Made by a program: the position numbers and the translations under genes
The notes under the pieces: generated by a model
What the model saw: only the letters and a program-made list of their open reading frames with translations
Databases searched by the model: none
What the model was told of the DNA's origin: nothing
Source of the DNA: Desulforhabdus sp. TSK
GTDB taxonomy: Bacteria > Desulfobacterota > Syntrophobacteria > Syntrophobacterales > Syntrophobacteraceae
NCBI RefSeq assembly: GCF_022836495.1
Contig: NZ_BQXM01000036.1
Location: 1 to 56,524 of the forward strand
Direction of reading: 5' to 3'
Length of the DNA: 56,524 bases
Shown here: one piece after another, positions 42,821-52,052 of the stretch
How the letters are laid out: every line of letters starts with the position of its first letter
Position numbering within the stretch: the first letter of the stretch is position 1

Positions 42821-43933
42821 ATGAAGGCTATCTTGGCAGCCCTCATTTTCGTGCTATGGGGGGCCATCCTTGCGGGATGGGGACAGGCAGAAAATCCGAA
42901 CCAGGCAAAGGAACCCATGATGAATGACGCGAACGGCACTCTGCAGAAGGCGGTTTTTGCGGGAGGATGTTTTTGGTGCGTGGAGGCGGACTTTGAAAAA
43001 GTGAACGGCGTGGTGGAGGTGATTTCCGGCTACACGGGGGGCAACGTTGAAAACCCCTCTTACGAGCAGGTTTCGGCGGGAAAGACGGGGCATGTGGAAG
43101 CGGTTCAGGTGCTCTATGACCCGGCAAAGGTTTCCTACCAGGAGCTCCTGGAGGTTTTCTGGAGGCATGTAGACCCCACCGACGCCGGTGGGCAGTTCGT
43201 GGACAGGGGCGCTCAGTATCGATCGGCCATCTTTTATGCCGACGATGAACAGCGCAGGACTGCGGAAGCATCCAGGCAGGCTCTGGGGCAATCGGGGCGG
43301 TTCGACAAACCCATCGCCACGGAGATCCTCCCTTTGACCCGATTCTACCCGGCGGAGAAATACCACCAGAATTATTACAAAGAGAACCCTGTTCGCTACA
43401 AGACCTACCGCGCTTTTTCCGGCCGGGACCAGTTCCTGAAAATGGCTTGGAAAGAGCCGGAGGTGAAAGCCTCCGGGACAGCATCGCCATCGAGCACCGT
43501 GAAGCCTTCGGAAGAGGTGCTCCGTCGGACGTTGACCCCGTTGCAGTATGATGTCACGCAGCGCGAGGGCACGGAGCCCCCTTTCAAGAACGAATACTGG
43601 GACAACAAAAAAGAGGGCATCTACGTGGACATCGTATCGGGAGAGCCCCTTTTCAGCTCCCTGGATAAGTTCGATTCCGGAACGGGGTGGCCGAGCTTCA
43701 CCCGTCCCCTGGTGCCGGAAAACATTGTCGAGAAACAGGATAGCAAGCTGTTCATGACCCGCACCGAGGTTCGGAGCAAACAGGCTCAATCGCACCTGGG
43801 GCACGTATTTCCCGACGGCCCGAAGCCGACGGGCTTGCGCTACTGCATCAATTCGGCGTCTCTGAGATTCATCCCCAGGGAGGATCTGGAGAAGGAAGGC
43901 TACGACGAATACCTGAAGCTTTTTGCCAATTAG
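42821..43933 (+). CDS. msrAB: Secreted MsrA-MsrB fusion, methionine sulfoxide reductase
   Basis: A 370-residue bifunctional enzyme that reduces both S- and R-methionine sulfoxides. An N-terminal hydrophobic signal ([20 protein letters not shown], cleavage near GQA) points to the periplasm. MsrA: catalytic C50 in [11 protein letters not shown], and YHQNYY near 195. MsrB: SGTGWPSF near 295, SHLGHVF near 325 and catalytic C342 in [11 protein letters not shown]; the CxxC zinc pairs of other MsrB are absent, as in PilB-type proteins. The ATG at 42821 follows GGGAGG at 7 nt. PilB adds a thioredoxin domain that is missing here, so the electron donor is separate. Confidence 0.93.
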   Translation: MKAILAALIFVLWGAILAGWGQAENPNQAKEPMMNDANGTLQKAVFAGGCFWCVEADFEKVNGVVEVISGYTGGNVENPSYEQVSAGKTGHVEAVQVLYDPAKVSYQELLEVFWRHVDPTDAGGQFVDRGAQYRSAIFYADDEQRRTAEASRQALGQSGRFDKPIATEILPLTRFYPAEKYHQNYYKENPVRYKTYRAFSGRDQFLKMAWKEPEVKASGTASPSSTVKPSEEVLRRTLTPLQYDVTQREGTEPPFKNEYWDNKKEGIYVDIVSGEPLFSSLDKFDSGTGWPSFTRPLVPENIVEKQDSKLFMTRTEVRSKQAQSHLGHVFPDGPKPTGLRYCINSASLRFIPREDLEKEGYDEYLKLFAN

Positions 43934-43970
43934 CCGAGGGGAGTGAACGTCACGACCCATCCCCCTCAAT

Positions 43971-43985
43971 CCCCCTTCAAGGGGG
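43971..43985. terminator. Short palindrome after msrAB
   Basis: CCCCCTTCAAGGGGG is a 7-bp stem with a single-base loop, 38 nt after the msrAB stop. It may stop transcription or simply be a copy of the CCCCCTT repeat family; there is no clear T-run. Confidence 0.35.
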
Positions 43986-44036
43986 GACTTCAAGACTTCG
44001 CGAAGGATATTATACTGTAAACGGGTAGTTTTTGGA

Positions 44037-44106
44037 CTCACGCGGAGTCGCGGAGAACGCGGAGTCAACCTGGAGGGTCTCTGCGTTCTCCGCGACTCCG
44101 CGTGAG
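44037..44106. repeat. CGCGGAG inverted repeat with 24-bp arms
   Basis: CTCACGCGGAGTCGCGGAGA begins an arm at 44037-44060 that pairs perfectly with 44083-44106 around a 22-nt loop. It lies between the converging msrAB and topB genes and could serve as bidirectional terminator. A diverged copy lies at about 50337-50400. Confidence 0.85.
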
Positions 44107-44149
44107 ATGAAAAGGTGCGTTCTGAACCGTGTAGAGTATAATTTATTTA

Positions 44150-46630
44150 TTATCCCCTGGAATTCTCAAAGACGAAAACGGTCTTGTATTCATTTTCATC
44201 GATCTTGAGGCGAGCCGAAAATTCCTTCCCCTTTTTGGAAATGAACCCTTGGAGGAGCTGTGTTTCACCGTGGGTCAACAGGTCCTTGACCGCCTCCATC
44301 GGCAGCTCGAGGCCGGCGATGACCTTCCAGACCACGAAGCGACATCCCCCGTCGGCATCCCGCCAGTTGGCGCATCCAAAGCCTTTCTTGCCTTCCACCA
44401 CATCACCGCCGCACCGGGGACACTGCCCCAGCACCTCCGATGCTGTAGGGGGCGATGAGGAGGCAGACGCCCCCTCTTCCAAAGTCTGCTCAACGGGAAC
44501 GAAGCGTGTCACCCACACCCCTTCCGCCTCATCCCGCTCGAGCTTCAGCCCTGCCGCGAACTCCCGGCCTTCCCTGGATCGGAAGTGCATGGGCGGAGTG
44601 GTCTTCCCCGACAAGAGCGCGCGCAGGGTTACCGGCCAGATCTTTTGCCCGTCGATCTCCTTCCACACCACGAAGCGGCACCCGCCGTCCTTTTCCCGCC
44701 AATTGGAGCACCCGAAGCCCTTCTTGCCCTCGATGATCTCCCCACCACACGCCGGGCATTTCCCCAACGCCGCCTGCATCCCCTGCCCGCCCTCACTCAT
44801 CTTGAATTCCTCCACTCCATTTTGGACAAATTCCCGTATCCCTCGCATGAACGCCTCGGGATCCCCCTCTCCCAGGGCGATTTTCTCCAGTTCCATTTCC
44901 CAGCGCGCCGTTTCTTCCGGTGTGGCGATCGCTCTTGCGCGTTCGAACCGGCGCAGCCGGTCGATGAGGTAGCATCCCTTTTCGGTGGGATACAATTTCT
45001 TCTTCTCCCGGACAATGTATTTTCTCAGGAGCAGGGTTTCGATGATCTGGGCCCGAGTCGCCTGAGTCCCCAAGCCGATGTCTCCCTTGAAGATCTTCTG
45101 CAGCTCTTCCTCGGTGACGTAGCGGGAGGGATTGGTCATGTCCTTGAGGAGCAATGCCTCCGAATATTCAGGAGGCGGCTGCGTCATTTTCTCCTCGAGC
45201 CTGGTCTCCACCACTTGAGCCGGATCCCCCCGTTCCAGGAGGGGCAGGTTTTCCTCTTCCGGCTCCTCTTCGGGGCTGACAGACTGCGGAGCCTCTTTCA
45301 AGCCATAGACCGCTTTCCAGCCGGGAACAAGAGGTCGGCTCCCTTTGGTGCGGAAAGTCTCGCCCTGGACGTCGGTAACGATGAGGGTGGCTTCATACTC
45401 GTAATCCGGGTGGAAAGCGGCGGCAAAACGCTTCAGCACCAGGTCGTAGACTTGAGCCTGTTCCCGCGTCGCACCCTGCGGCAAAGGCGCCAGTGGAATC
45501 AGGGCGTGGTGATCGGTGAGCTTGGCATCGTTGAAAACGCGTTTATTGGTCTTGCTGATGCGGCTCTGCTGCACACCTGCAAAAATCTCGGGGGAGGCTT
45601 TGGAGAGCTTGGCGACGATCTTCCGGGCGAGATCCACATTCTGGCTGCCCAGGACCCTGGAATCCGTACGCGGGTAGGACAGGCATTTCTTTTCCTCGTA
45701 GAGCGCCTGGGCAATATCCAGGGTGTCCTTGGCCGAGAGGCCGAGCTTGGAATTGGCCTCACGCTGCAGATCCGTGAGGGAATAAAGGAGCGGTGGGGGG
45801 AGCTTCTTTTTTTCGCGCTTGACGGATCGGACTTTTCCCTTCTCGTTCTCCACCCGTGAGAGGATCGCTTCGGCGGCGTCTTTCTTCTGGAATCGGTCGG
45901 CTTCCCCCTGGAACCAGGTTCCCCACCAGGCTCCCTTCTCGTTGGAAAAATTGGCGCGCAGGAGCCAGTATGGCCTGGGGACAAAATCGTCCCGTTCCCG
46001 CTTCCGTTCCACCAGGAGCGCCAGGACAGCCGTCTGGACCCTTCCCACGGAAAAGACGTTTCGGGAAGCCCCCCTCAACTTCAGCGTGGCGGCGCGGGAG
46101 AGATTCATCCCCACGAGCCAGTCGGCGATCTGCCTGGACTGGCCGGCGTTCCAGAGGCGGTCATACTCGGAGGCGGGCTTGAGGTTCTGGAGGGTTTCCC
46201 GCACCACCTGCTCCGTCAGGGCCTGGGAAGTCCAAAAACGGTACATCGCTCCCTGCGGTTGCTGCACCTCCACCGTCCCCAGTATGGTACGGGCGATCAC
46301 CTCGCCCTCGCGCCCGGCGTCCGTGGCGATGACGATCTTTCCCACGTCCTCTCTTCTGATTTGTCGTTGGATGACGGCCAATTGCTTTTCGGACCTGGAG
46401 ATGGGCTTATACTTGAGACTCGCAGGGAGGATGGGAAGGCTTTCCAGCGTCCATTTCTTCCATTCTGCACCGTAGTCTTCAGGCTCTGCCAGTTCCACGA
46501 GATGTCCGACGGCCCAGGTGATGACATATCCGTTTCCTTCGAGGAAGCCGTCCCTTTTTCCGGAAACACCCAGCGCCCTGGCAAAATCCCGGGCCACCGA
46601 GGGCTTTTCCGTCAAAACCAGTGTGAGCAC
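44150..46630 (-). CDS. topB: DNA topoisomerase III-like type IA topoisomerase
   Basis: An 826-residue type IA topoisomerase, which relaxes and decatenates DNA by a covalent 5'-phosphotyrosine. The Toprim domain starts LTLVLTEKPSVARDFA and has the metal motif TDAGREGE near 103-110. The catalytic Tyr is Y319 in CLSYPRTDSRVL. The C-terminus carries two near-identical zinc-ribbon repeats: CPACGGEIIEGKKGFGC with WREKDGGC, and CPRCGGDVVEGKKGFGC with WRDADGGC. I place the start at GTG 46630, 5 nt after GAGGAG; GTG at 46636 lies inside that site. Located alone; no plasmid genes nearby. Confidence 0.93.
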   Translation of the reverse strand: MLTLVLTEKPSVARDFARALGVSGKRDGFLEGNGYVITWAVGHLVELAEPEDYGAEWKKWTLESLPILPASLKYKPISRSEKQLAVIQRQIRREDVGKIVIATDAGREGEVIARTILGTVEVQQPQGAMYRFWTSQALTEQVVRETLQNLKPASEYDRLWNAGQSRQIADWLVGMNLSRAATLKLRGASRNVFSVGRVQTAVLALLVERKRERDDFVPRPYWLLRANFSNEKGAWWGTWFQGEADRFQKKDAAEAILSRVENEKGKVRSVKREKKKLPPPLLYSLTDLQREANSKLGLSAKDTLDIAQALYEEKKCLSYPRTDSRVLGSQNVDLARKIVAKLSKASPEIFAGVQQSRISKTNKRVFNDAKLTDHHALIPLAPLPQGATREQAQVYDLVLKRFAAAFHPDYEYEATLIVTDVQGETFRTKGSRPLVPGWKAVYGLKEAPQSVSPEEEPEEENLPLLERGDPAQVVETRLEEKMTQPPPEYSEALLLKDMTNPSRYVTEEELQKIFKGDIGLGTQATRAQIIETLLLRKYIVREKKKLYPTEKGCYLIDRLRRFERARAIATPEETARWEMELEKIALGEGDPEAFMRGIREFVQNGVEEFKMSEGGQGMQAALGKCPACGGEIIEGKKGFGCSNWREKDGGCRFVVWKEIDGQKIWPVTLRALLSGKTTPPMHFRSREGREFAAGLKLERDEAEGVWVTRFVPVEQTLEEGASASSSPPTASEVLGQCPRCGGDVVEGKKGFGCANWRDADGGCRFVVWKVIAGLELPMEAVKDLLTHGETQLLQGFISKKGKEFSARLKIDENEYKTVFVFENSRG

Positions 46631-46681
46631 CCGCACTCCTCATTGCGACAAGAAGCGATCAATCGGTATCCATCTCCCGGG

Positions 46682-46704
46682 GTAGGGTGCATTTTATGCA
46701 CCAT
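46682..46704. repeat. REP hairpin, GTAGGGTGCG family
   Basis: GTAGGGTGCATTTTATGCAC followed by CAT, with GGTGCAT and ATGCACC arms. It separates the topB start from the end of the sensor kinase gene. Confidence 0.75.
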
Positions 46705-46717
46705 CCTAAAAACCTGT

Positions 46718-49700
46718 CTATTCACCCTCTTTGCGTTTCACCTTCCTGGGCAGCACAATGGTGAAGGTAGACCCCTTTCCCAGGGTGCTGGCCACATAGA
46801 CCCGCCCCCCGTGGCCCTCGACAATGGCTTTCACCGTGGCCAGTCCGATCCCGTAGCCTTCCCTCTTTTCACTGCCGCAGCCTCGATGGAAGAGGTCGAA
46901 GATGAAGGGAAGCTCCGCCGGATCGATGCCGATGCCCTCGTCCATGATTTTCACGACGACGCCATGGTTCACTTCCTTGGCGGAAATGGTGATGACTCCC
47001 TGCCCTTTGGAAAACTTGAGGGCATTGTCCAGAAGGTTGGTGAAAACCCTCCGGAGCCGGTTGGCGTCCGCCTCGATGATGGGGAGGGCCTCCTCGATCT
47101 GCAGCTCCATCCGTATGGCGGTCTGTGCCGTTTTGGCCCGGTAGGCTTCGAAGAGCTCCAGGAGCTCCTTCTCCAGGGAGATGAAATCGAAGTTCAGCTT
47201 CAATCGGCCCGTCTCCAGGCGTGAAAACTCGAGGAAATCGTCCACGAGGGATTCCAGCTTGGCGGCTTCCTTGTTGATGATGCGAAGATACTCGGTTTTC
47301 CTTTCTTCTTCCATACCGGCCGATTTGTTCAGGAGGCGCAGGGCAAGGCCGTGGATCCCCGTGAGGGAAGAGCGCATGTCATGCGCGAACATGGAGATCA
47401 TATTGGCCTTTTCGCGCTCCAGGGCTTTCAGGTGCGAGATATCGGTGACCACGGCAAAGCTGCCCTTGTAGTCCCCGTCCGGCCCCACCATGGGAACCGA
47501 CGAAACGATGGTGGAGATTTTTTCTCCTTCCCGGGCGGCCCAGGTGGTTTCGTACGAAACGATCTCACCCCGGTTGCGACGGAGGAGCTGCTCATGCACA
47601 ATCTTCCGCTGAGCTTCTTCGATGAATTCCATCAGGGACCTGCCAATGATCTCGTCGCGGGAGCATCCCCACATGCGGCACAGCTTTTCGTTGACGTAGG
47701 TGATCATCCCATTCTCGTCTTCGATCTCCAGCCCCTCGTTCATCGTTTCCACAAGGCTGCGGTAGCGCTCCTCGCTTTCCTGCAGGGCGCGCTGAGCCCG
47801 CACCCGTTCGGCGATCTCCTTTTCCAGCTGGCTGATCTTTTCTTCCAGCTCCTCCGACTGCCGTACCAGGAGCATTTCCCGCTCCTGGTAATAGTCGATC
47901 TTCTGCTTCAGCTCCCCCGGAGTCACCTTCAGATCCGACAGGATTTCGGCATACACCTCCGACAGGTCCCGGGCTTCCCGGGGTGTGAAGATGATGGCGT
48001 TGGACAGGGCCTTGTACGCCGCAGCCGACCCGATGGACCCCGCCAGGGACTTTTCCACTTCGCTTTGCAGCTCCACCAACTGAACGATGGAGACCTTCTG
48101 ACGCGCATCGATGCAGGCTTCCTTCATGCACTTATGGAGAATCGCGTCTGCATCCTGCTGTGAAAAATACTGCCCGAGGATTTTCCGGATGTCCCCCACC
48201 TTCTGTGAGAGATCGATGTAGGCCTCCCGACCTCGAGGACGGTAGAGAGGAGAGCCGGGGGCGAGAACGCCCACGAATTCTTCCGCCAGGCTGAGCTCCT
48301 CTTCGCTCGCATCGGCATAGAGAGACCCCAGCACATAACAGCAGACATTGAAGAGCATGGACCAGAAGACCGTATGGCTGAGAGGGTCCAGCCCCGTGAG
48401 ACCAAAGAGATGCTCCGGATTCAGGAAGGCAATTCCCCAGGGTCCCTCATCCAGCAGGCGGTGAGCCACCCATCCGCTCTTGACGAAAGACGGAAAAAAC
48501 AGCGTGTAGAACCAGACCAGGAAGCCCGCCCCCATTCCCAGGAGGGCTCCCGTCTTGTTGGCACGGCGCCAGAAAATCCCCCCGAGGATGGGGGGAGCGA
48601 ACTGAAGCATGGCGGCGAAGGAGATGAGGCCGATATTCACCAGCATGTAGGATTCACCGACACGATCTTCAAACCAGTAACAGAGGAGCATGTAAAACGC
48701 CACGGCCGCCCACCGGCATTTGAGAAGATACCGTTTGAGGAAGCCGAGGAAGGGAATCCAGCCGACCAGGGGCAGCAGCAGATGGTTGGTCATCATGGTG
48801 GCCATGGTGACGGAGCTGATCATGATCATGCCCACGGCGGCGGAAAACCCACCGATGAACACGAGGAGGGAGAGCCAAGGCTCACCATGATTGAGGGGAA
48901 GCAGCAGCACGAAATTGTCCGCCTGGGCGACGGGATAGCCTTTGAGCAGCCCTCCCAGGGCGATGGGAACGACAAAAATATTGATGAGAAGCATATACAG
49001 CGGAAAAAGCCACATGGCCGTGCGGATATGCCTTTCATCACCGTTTTCCACGACGGCCACGTGGAACTGCCTCGGCAGGAAGAGAATGGCGGACATGGAC
49101 AGGATGAAAAAGCTCGCCCAGCGCGTGTAATAGAGATCTTCCTTCCCCCAGAAGCTCACCATCATCCGGTAAGGAGTCTCCGTGACCTGGCGAAAAATGT
49201 CCTGAAAGCCGTCGAACATGACATAGGTCACGTAGAAGCCCGCGATCAGAAAAGCCAGGAGCTTCACCAGGCACTCCACCGCCACGGCCATGATCATACC
49301 TTCATGGCGCTCCGTGGGATCCAGCCTCCGTACTCCGAGAATGATGGTGAAAAGGATCATGACCACGGTGACGACGGGCCCCACATGCGCTCCGATCCAG
49401 GAAGACAAGGAAGCCCCCTGCTGAGCCGCCTGAGGCGAGGCGCCGGTAATGAGCACAAACGTGCTGATGATGGCCTTCAACTGCAGAGCAATGTAGGGAA
49501 CGATCCCCACAATGGCAAAAAGGGTCGCCATGACGGCCAGGGGTTGGGACTTGTTGTAGCGGGCCGAGATAAAATCAGCGATGCTGGTGATATGGTGCAG
49601 GTTCTTGAGCCGCACCAGCTTTCGCAATACAGACCACCAGAGCACGATGAAGACGATGGGCCCCAGGTAGATGGGCAGAAAAAGGAGCCCGGATGTGGCG

Positions 49701-49885
49701 GCCATGCCCACGCTTCCGTAGTAGGTCCACGCACTGCAGTAGACCGCCAGGGACAGGGAATACCAGACCGGATGGTTCGCCGGACTCAGTCCCGCCGCCG
49801 ACCTGCGCTCCACCCACAGGGCTACCAGGAAGAGAAAGCCCATGTAGGCACAAAAAACCCCCAGGACTATTCTCGGATCGAGCAT
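46718..49885 (-). CDS. Sodium:solute symporter-type sensor histidine kinase (CbrA-like)
   Basis: A 1055-residue membrane sensor. Residues about 1-520 form a 13-helix sodium:solute symporter (SLC5/PutP) domain (ADFISARYNKSQPLAVMATL near 105, GFSAAVGMIMISSVTMATMM near 330). A cytoplasmic helix-rich segment and coiled coil (SEELEEKISQLEKEIAERVR near 670) follow, then PAS (YRSLVETMNEGLEIEDENG near 700), HisKA with His near 835 in MFAHDMRSSLTG and HATPase with MDEGIGIDPAELPF and YGIGLATVKA. CbrA of Pseudomonas is the model: it senses carbon/nitrogen balance or transports histidine. No receiver is attached and no regulator gene is adjacent. The start overlaps the upstream small gene by 19 nt. Confidence 0.9.
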   Translation of the reverse strand: MLDPRIVLGVFCAYMGFLFLVALWVERRSAAGLSPANHPVWYSLSLAVYCSAWTYYGSVGMAATSGLLFLPIYLGPIVFIVLWWSVLRKLVRLKNLHHITSIADFISARYNKSQPLAVMATLFAIVGIVPYIALQLKAIISTFVLITGASPQAAQQGASLSSWIGAHVGPVVTVVMILFTIILGVRRLDPTERHEGMIMAVAVECLVKLLAFLIAGFYVTYVMFDGFQDIFRQVTETPYRMMVSFWGKEDLYYTRWASFFILSMSAILFLPRQFHVAVVENGDERHIRTAMWLFPLYMLLINIFVVPIALGGLLKGYPVAQADNFVLLLPLNHGEPWLSLLVFIGGFSAAVGMIMISSVTMATMMTNHLLLPLVGWIPFLGFLKRYLLKCRWAAVAFYMLLCYWFEDRVGESYMLVNIGLISFAAMLQFAPPILGGIFWRRANKTGALLGMGAGFLVWFYTLFFPSFVKSGWVAHRLLDEGPWGIAFLNPEHLFGLTGLDPLSHTVFWSMLFNVCCYVLGSLYADASEEELSLAEEFVGVLAPGSPLYRPRGREAYIDLSQKVGDIRKILGQYFSQQDADAILHKCMKEACIDARQKVSIVQLVELQSEVEKSLAGSIGSAAAYKALSNAIIFTPREARDLSEVYAEILSDLKVTPGELKQKIDYYQEREMLLVRQSEELEEKISQLEKEIAERVRAQRALQESEERYRSLVETMNEGLEIEDENGMITYVNEKLCRMWGCSRDEIIGRSLMEFIEEAQRKIVHEQLLRRNRGEIVSYETTWAAREGEKISTIVSSVPMVGPDGDYKGSFAVVTDISHLKALEREKANMISMFAHDMRSSLTGIHGLALRLLNKSAGMEEERKTEYLRIINKEAAKLESLVDDFLEFSRLETGRLKLNFDFISLEKELLELFEAYRAKTAQTAIRMELQIEEALPIIEADANRLRRVFTNLLDNALKFSKGQGVITISAKEVNHGVVVKIMDEGIGIDPAELPFIFDLFHRGCGSEKREGYGIGLATVKAIVEGHGGRVYVASTLGKGSTFTIVLPRKVKRKEGE

Positions 49886-50121
49886 GAGTGATCCTTATTT
49901 TTGCCCGAAATTTCCTCGGACTCTGAGTCGTTGCAGCAGCGGCTGATAACGAAAAGCAAAAGAACGGCCGCCCCCCAAAGGGAAAAGACCCAACAGAAAG
50001 TCGTCTGCGGATCTCCAACATGCAGCACTTTCAGGAAAGGCCAGCTGAAGAGAGCGATTCCCAGGAAAAAAAGGAGAAGATGAAATTCGTTCTGTTTGAA
50101 AAGATTTTGTACCCGTTTCAT
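49867..50121 (-). CDS. Small two-helix membrane protein coupled to the SSF kinase
   Basis: An 84-residue protein with two hydrophobic helices (LLLFFLGIALFSWPFLKVL near 15-33 and FSLWGAAVLLLFVISRCC near 46-63) and a charged tail. The ATG at 50121 follows GGAGG at 7 nt. Its last 19 nt overlap the kinase gene, so the two are translated together. Small partner proteins beside symporter-type sensors are known (for example CbrX upstream of CbrA), so this may assist folding or control of the kinase. It has no sequence signature of its own that I can name. Confidence 0.75.
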   Translation of the reverse strand: MKRVQNLFKQNEFHLLLFFLGIALFSWPFLKVLHVGDPQTTFCWVFSLWGAAVLLLFVISRCCNDSESEEISGKNKDHSCSIRE

Positions 50122-50201
50122 GGGGCTTCCTCCTTCTTCACACACAATACCCCAAATGCCCGGCGGAATCCATACTGCGAAGGGTTCAAACCTTGACTTT
50201 C

Positions 50202-50273
50202 GCAGGAGCGGCGTCAAGCCGCGATTCTATTGGGAGCCCGTCATTTCCGTCGCGGCTGGAAGCCGCTCCTACA
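50202..50273. repeat. GTAGGAGCGGC-family REP, diverged left arm
   Basis: GCAGGAGCGGCGTCAAGCCG begins an imperfect arm at 50202-50224 facing 50250-50272 (GGCTGGAAGCCGCTCCTAC), so the left arm has drifted. The flank after it matches that of the 41856 copy (ATCAATGATTCAAGATCT). Confidence 0.75.
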
Positions 50274-50336
50274 GGAACATCAATGATTCAAGATCTCACC
50301 CGTTTGGAGCATGACTTGAAAAGTTGCCTTTCTTGG

Positions 50337-50400
50337 TTCACGCAGGGACGCGGAGAACGCGGAGAAAAGCAAATGGCACCAGGCTCCGCGACTCCGCGTT
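50337..50400. repeat. CGCGGAG inverted repeat, diverged copy
   Basis: CACGCAGGGACGCGGAGAAC faces GGCTCCGCGACTCCGCGTTAC across a short AT-richer loop. It is the second copy of the family seen with perfect arms at 44037-44106. Confidence 0.7.
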
Positions 50401-50522
50401 ACGATGAAGTTTTTCAATCTCCAAAAGCATGGTACACGTCCACAGAATAAGATGTCCCTTTCGCTCCTCGTCATGCCGGCAGTTTTTAAGCCGGCATCTA
50501 GTTTTTTCTGTGGATTGCGGCT

Positions 50523-50641
50523 AATACGACAACGAGACATTGCTCTCCGGCGTAGGGTGGGCTTTGCCCACCAACCAATGTTTTCGGCGCAGGATGGTGG
50601 GCAAAGCCCACCCTAGGCAAGAACTCTCGTTGTAGTACTAA
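50523..50641. repeat. GTAGGGTGGGC composite palindrome, about 120 bp
   Basis: Outer arms TAATACGACAACGAGA and its reverse near 50622-50641 (CTCTCGTTGTAGTACTAA) enclose an inner hairpin with 21-bp perfect arms at 50553-50573 and 50595-50615 (TAGGGTGGGCTTTGCCCACC and reverse). The same nested layout recurs at 52463-52583, so this is a mobile-style unit of two palindromes. The rest of 50122-50855 has no supported gene, apart from a possible 45-codon gene remnant on the minus strand at about 50686-50817. Confidence 0.8.
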
Positions 50642-50855
50642 AGGACTGCCGGAATGACAAATCGAGTGGCGGACACTCTAATGTATTGAATTGTAATAAG
50701 CTCCGGCGTTCGGTTGCGGAATTTCGGGAATGGGTTCGTTAGGGACTTTTTCCAGCGCGACTTTTGAGAAGGTATATCCGGTGCCTCCGATGAAGCTTGA
50801 CCACCATTTGCCTACGGATTATTCTGTGGATAAGAATCCACAGTAGAGGTGACAC

Positions 50856-51089
50856 ATGAAAACGATTCAAATGACCATAGATGAACCATTGCTCGATGAA
50901 GTGGATCAGGTGATCCAGGATCTCAAAACCACTCGCTCGGCTTTTATTCGCTCAGCCCTGCAGCTTGCAGTCAGGCAGCATGCCATCTCAAAACTTGAGC
51001 AGCAGCACGCCGAAGGCTATGCGAAATATCCCATCACACCAGGTGAATTCGACATCTGGGAATCAGAGCAAGCATGGGGGGAGCCATGA
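50856..51089 (+). CDS. Ribbon-helix-helix antitoxin
   Basis: A 77-residue CopG-type protein. The N-terminal strand-helix-helix (IQMTIDEPLLDEVDQVIQDL, then TTRSAFIRSALQLAVRQ) is a ribbon-helix-helix DNA-binding fold, and the C-terminal tail (KYPITPGEFDIWESEQAW) is the toxin-neutralising region. It should repress its own operon and bind the MazF-type toxin encoded next, whose start overlaps this stop (ATGA). GAGGTG precedes the ATG. Confidence 0.88.
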   Translation: MKTIQMTIDEPLLDEVDQVIQDLKTTRSAFIRSALQLAVRQHAISKLEQQHAEGYAKYPITPGEFDIWESEQAWGEP

Positions 51090-51409
51090 CACAAGGAGAT
51101 GTCTATTGGTACACTTTCAAAGAACCGGACAAACGCCGGCCGGTTCTGATTCTTACCCGTGATTCCGCCATCCACTTCCTCACCTCTCCGACTGTTGCTC
51201 CCATCACCACAACAATCCGAGGGATTCCAACCGAGGTGGTACTCGGTCAGGCTGACGGACTCTTTGCAGACTGTGCGGTGAACTTGGACAATATTCAAAC
51301 GGTTCAAAGAGAGAAGGTCGGTGCCTTCATCACGCATCTTTCATTGCATCGCATGAGGGCAGTTAGAAAGGCCATTGAATTCGCCCTGGGCTTCGATGCC
51401 CTGCAATGA
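51086..51409 (+). CDS. MazF/PemK-type endoribonuclease toxin
   Basis: A 107-residue toxin of the MazF/PemK fold, which cuts mRNA at short sequences. GDVYWYTFKEPDKRRPVLILTRDSA holds the conserved Arg-Pro segment, followed by TVAPITTTIRGIPTEVVL and the NLDNIQTVQREKVGAFI region. Start is placed at ATG 51086, overlapping the antitoxin stop by 4 nt (ATGA), rather than at 51074. All family blocks are present, so the toxin is probably functional. Confidence 0.9.
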   Translation: MTQGDVYWYTFKEPDKRRPVLILTRDSAIHFLTSPTVAPITTTIRGIPTEVVLGQADGLFADCAVNLDNIQTVQREKVGAFITHLSLHRMRAVRKAIEFALGFDALQ

Positions 51410-51611
51410 GCCTATGCATGCTCTACGTCCTGGCAGCCTCCCGGCGACCCCATCCGCCAGCTGATTAAATCTTGATGCTCTCTCACTGTGCCGGCATTTG
51501 AATGCAAATAGGAGTCTGCTCACGAAACGGAGAAAATCTTACGGTAAGACGAGGCAACGACCCAAAACCCGCAGCACACACCATGGCCACGGATCACGAC
51601 TCTGAACATTT

Positions 51612-52052
51612 TCAAGCATCAAAGCCCGGAAACCCGGACGATGCTTGAATGGTGAATGGATTGCAGATGCGTAACTGATGGTCGATCAACAGTCCGTTCT
51701 GCATATCTTCGGAATACAAGGTTTTACATCCTCCGAGAAGAGCGGCGGCCACGATCATTGCATCGTACACGCTCATTCCGTACCGTTCAGCCACAACCCT
51801 ACCTCTGTCATGGGTTTCAAGGGTCAATGGAGCAACCGAGCATACAGACCTTATCAGGGTCAGCACCTCATTGATTTCCCCCCATGACATCGACAGCTTA
51901 CGACGTGCCACATTGGCCATCTCGTTCAACACCTGCACGCTGATCAGGCCGCCCGCCTGCACAATCTTCTCGGCTCGGTCAGCCTTATCATCGTCAGCGG
52001 ACAAGAGATAAAGCAGGATATTGGTGGCGATGAACGCTTCAGCATCGGGCAT
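51612..52052 (-). CDS. VapC-like PIN-domain toxin lacking the first catalytic Asp
   Basis: A 146-residue PIN domain. It has E in LNEMANVARRKL, D in GMSVYDAMIVAAALL and the EDM near the C-terminus, but the first motif reads FIATNILLYLL where PIN toxins have F-I-D-T-N. A single base change (GAC to GCC) would convert the catalytic Asp to Ala. VapC needs this Asp to bind metal, so nuclease activity is probably lost, while structure and antitoxin binding may remain. The ATG at 52052 overlaps the end of the antitoxin gene by 14 nt and follows GGGAAG. Confidence 0.85.
   Translation of the reverse strand: MPDAEAFIATNILLYLLSADDDKADRAEKIVQAGGLISVQVLNEMANVARRKLSMSWGEINEVLTLIRSVCSVAPLTLETHDRGRVVAERYGMSVYDAMIVAAALLGGCKTLYSEDMQNGLLIDHQLRICNPFTIQASSGFPGFDA

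Noticed and set aside
44150-46630. Topoisomerase III as evidence for an integrated plasmid or ICE
   Set aside because: No conjugation, replication or integrase genes lie nearby; topB is also common on chromosomes.
48374-49891. 505-codon frame opposite the sensor kinase
   Set aside because: His/Gly/Glu-rich antisense of hydrophobic helices; not a protein pattern.
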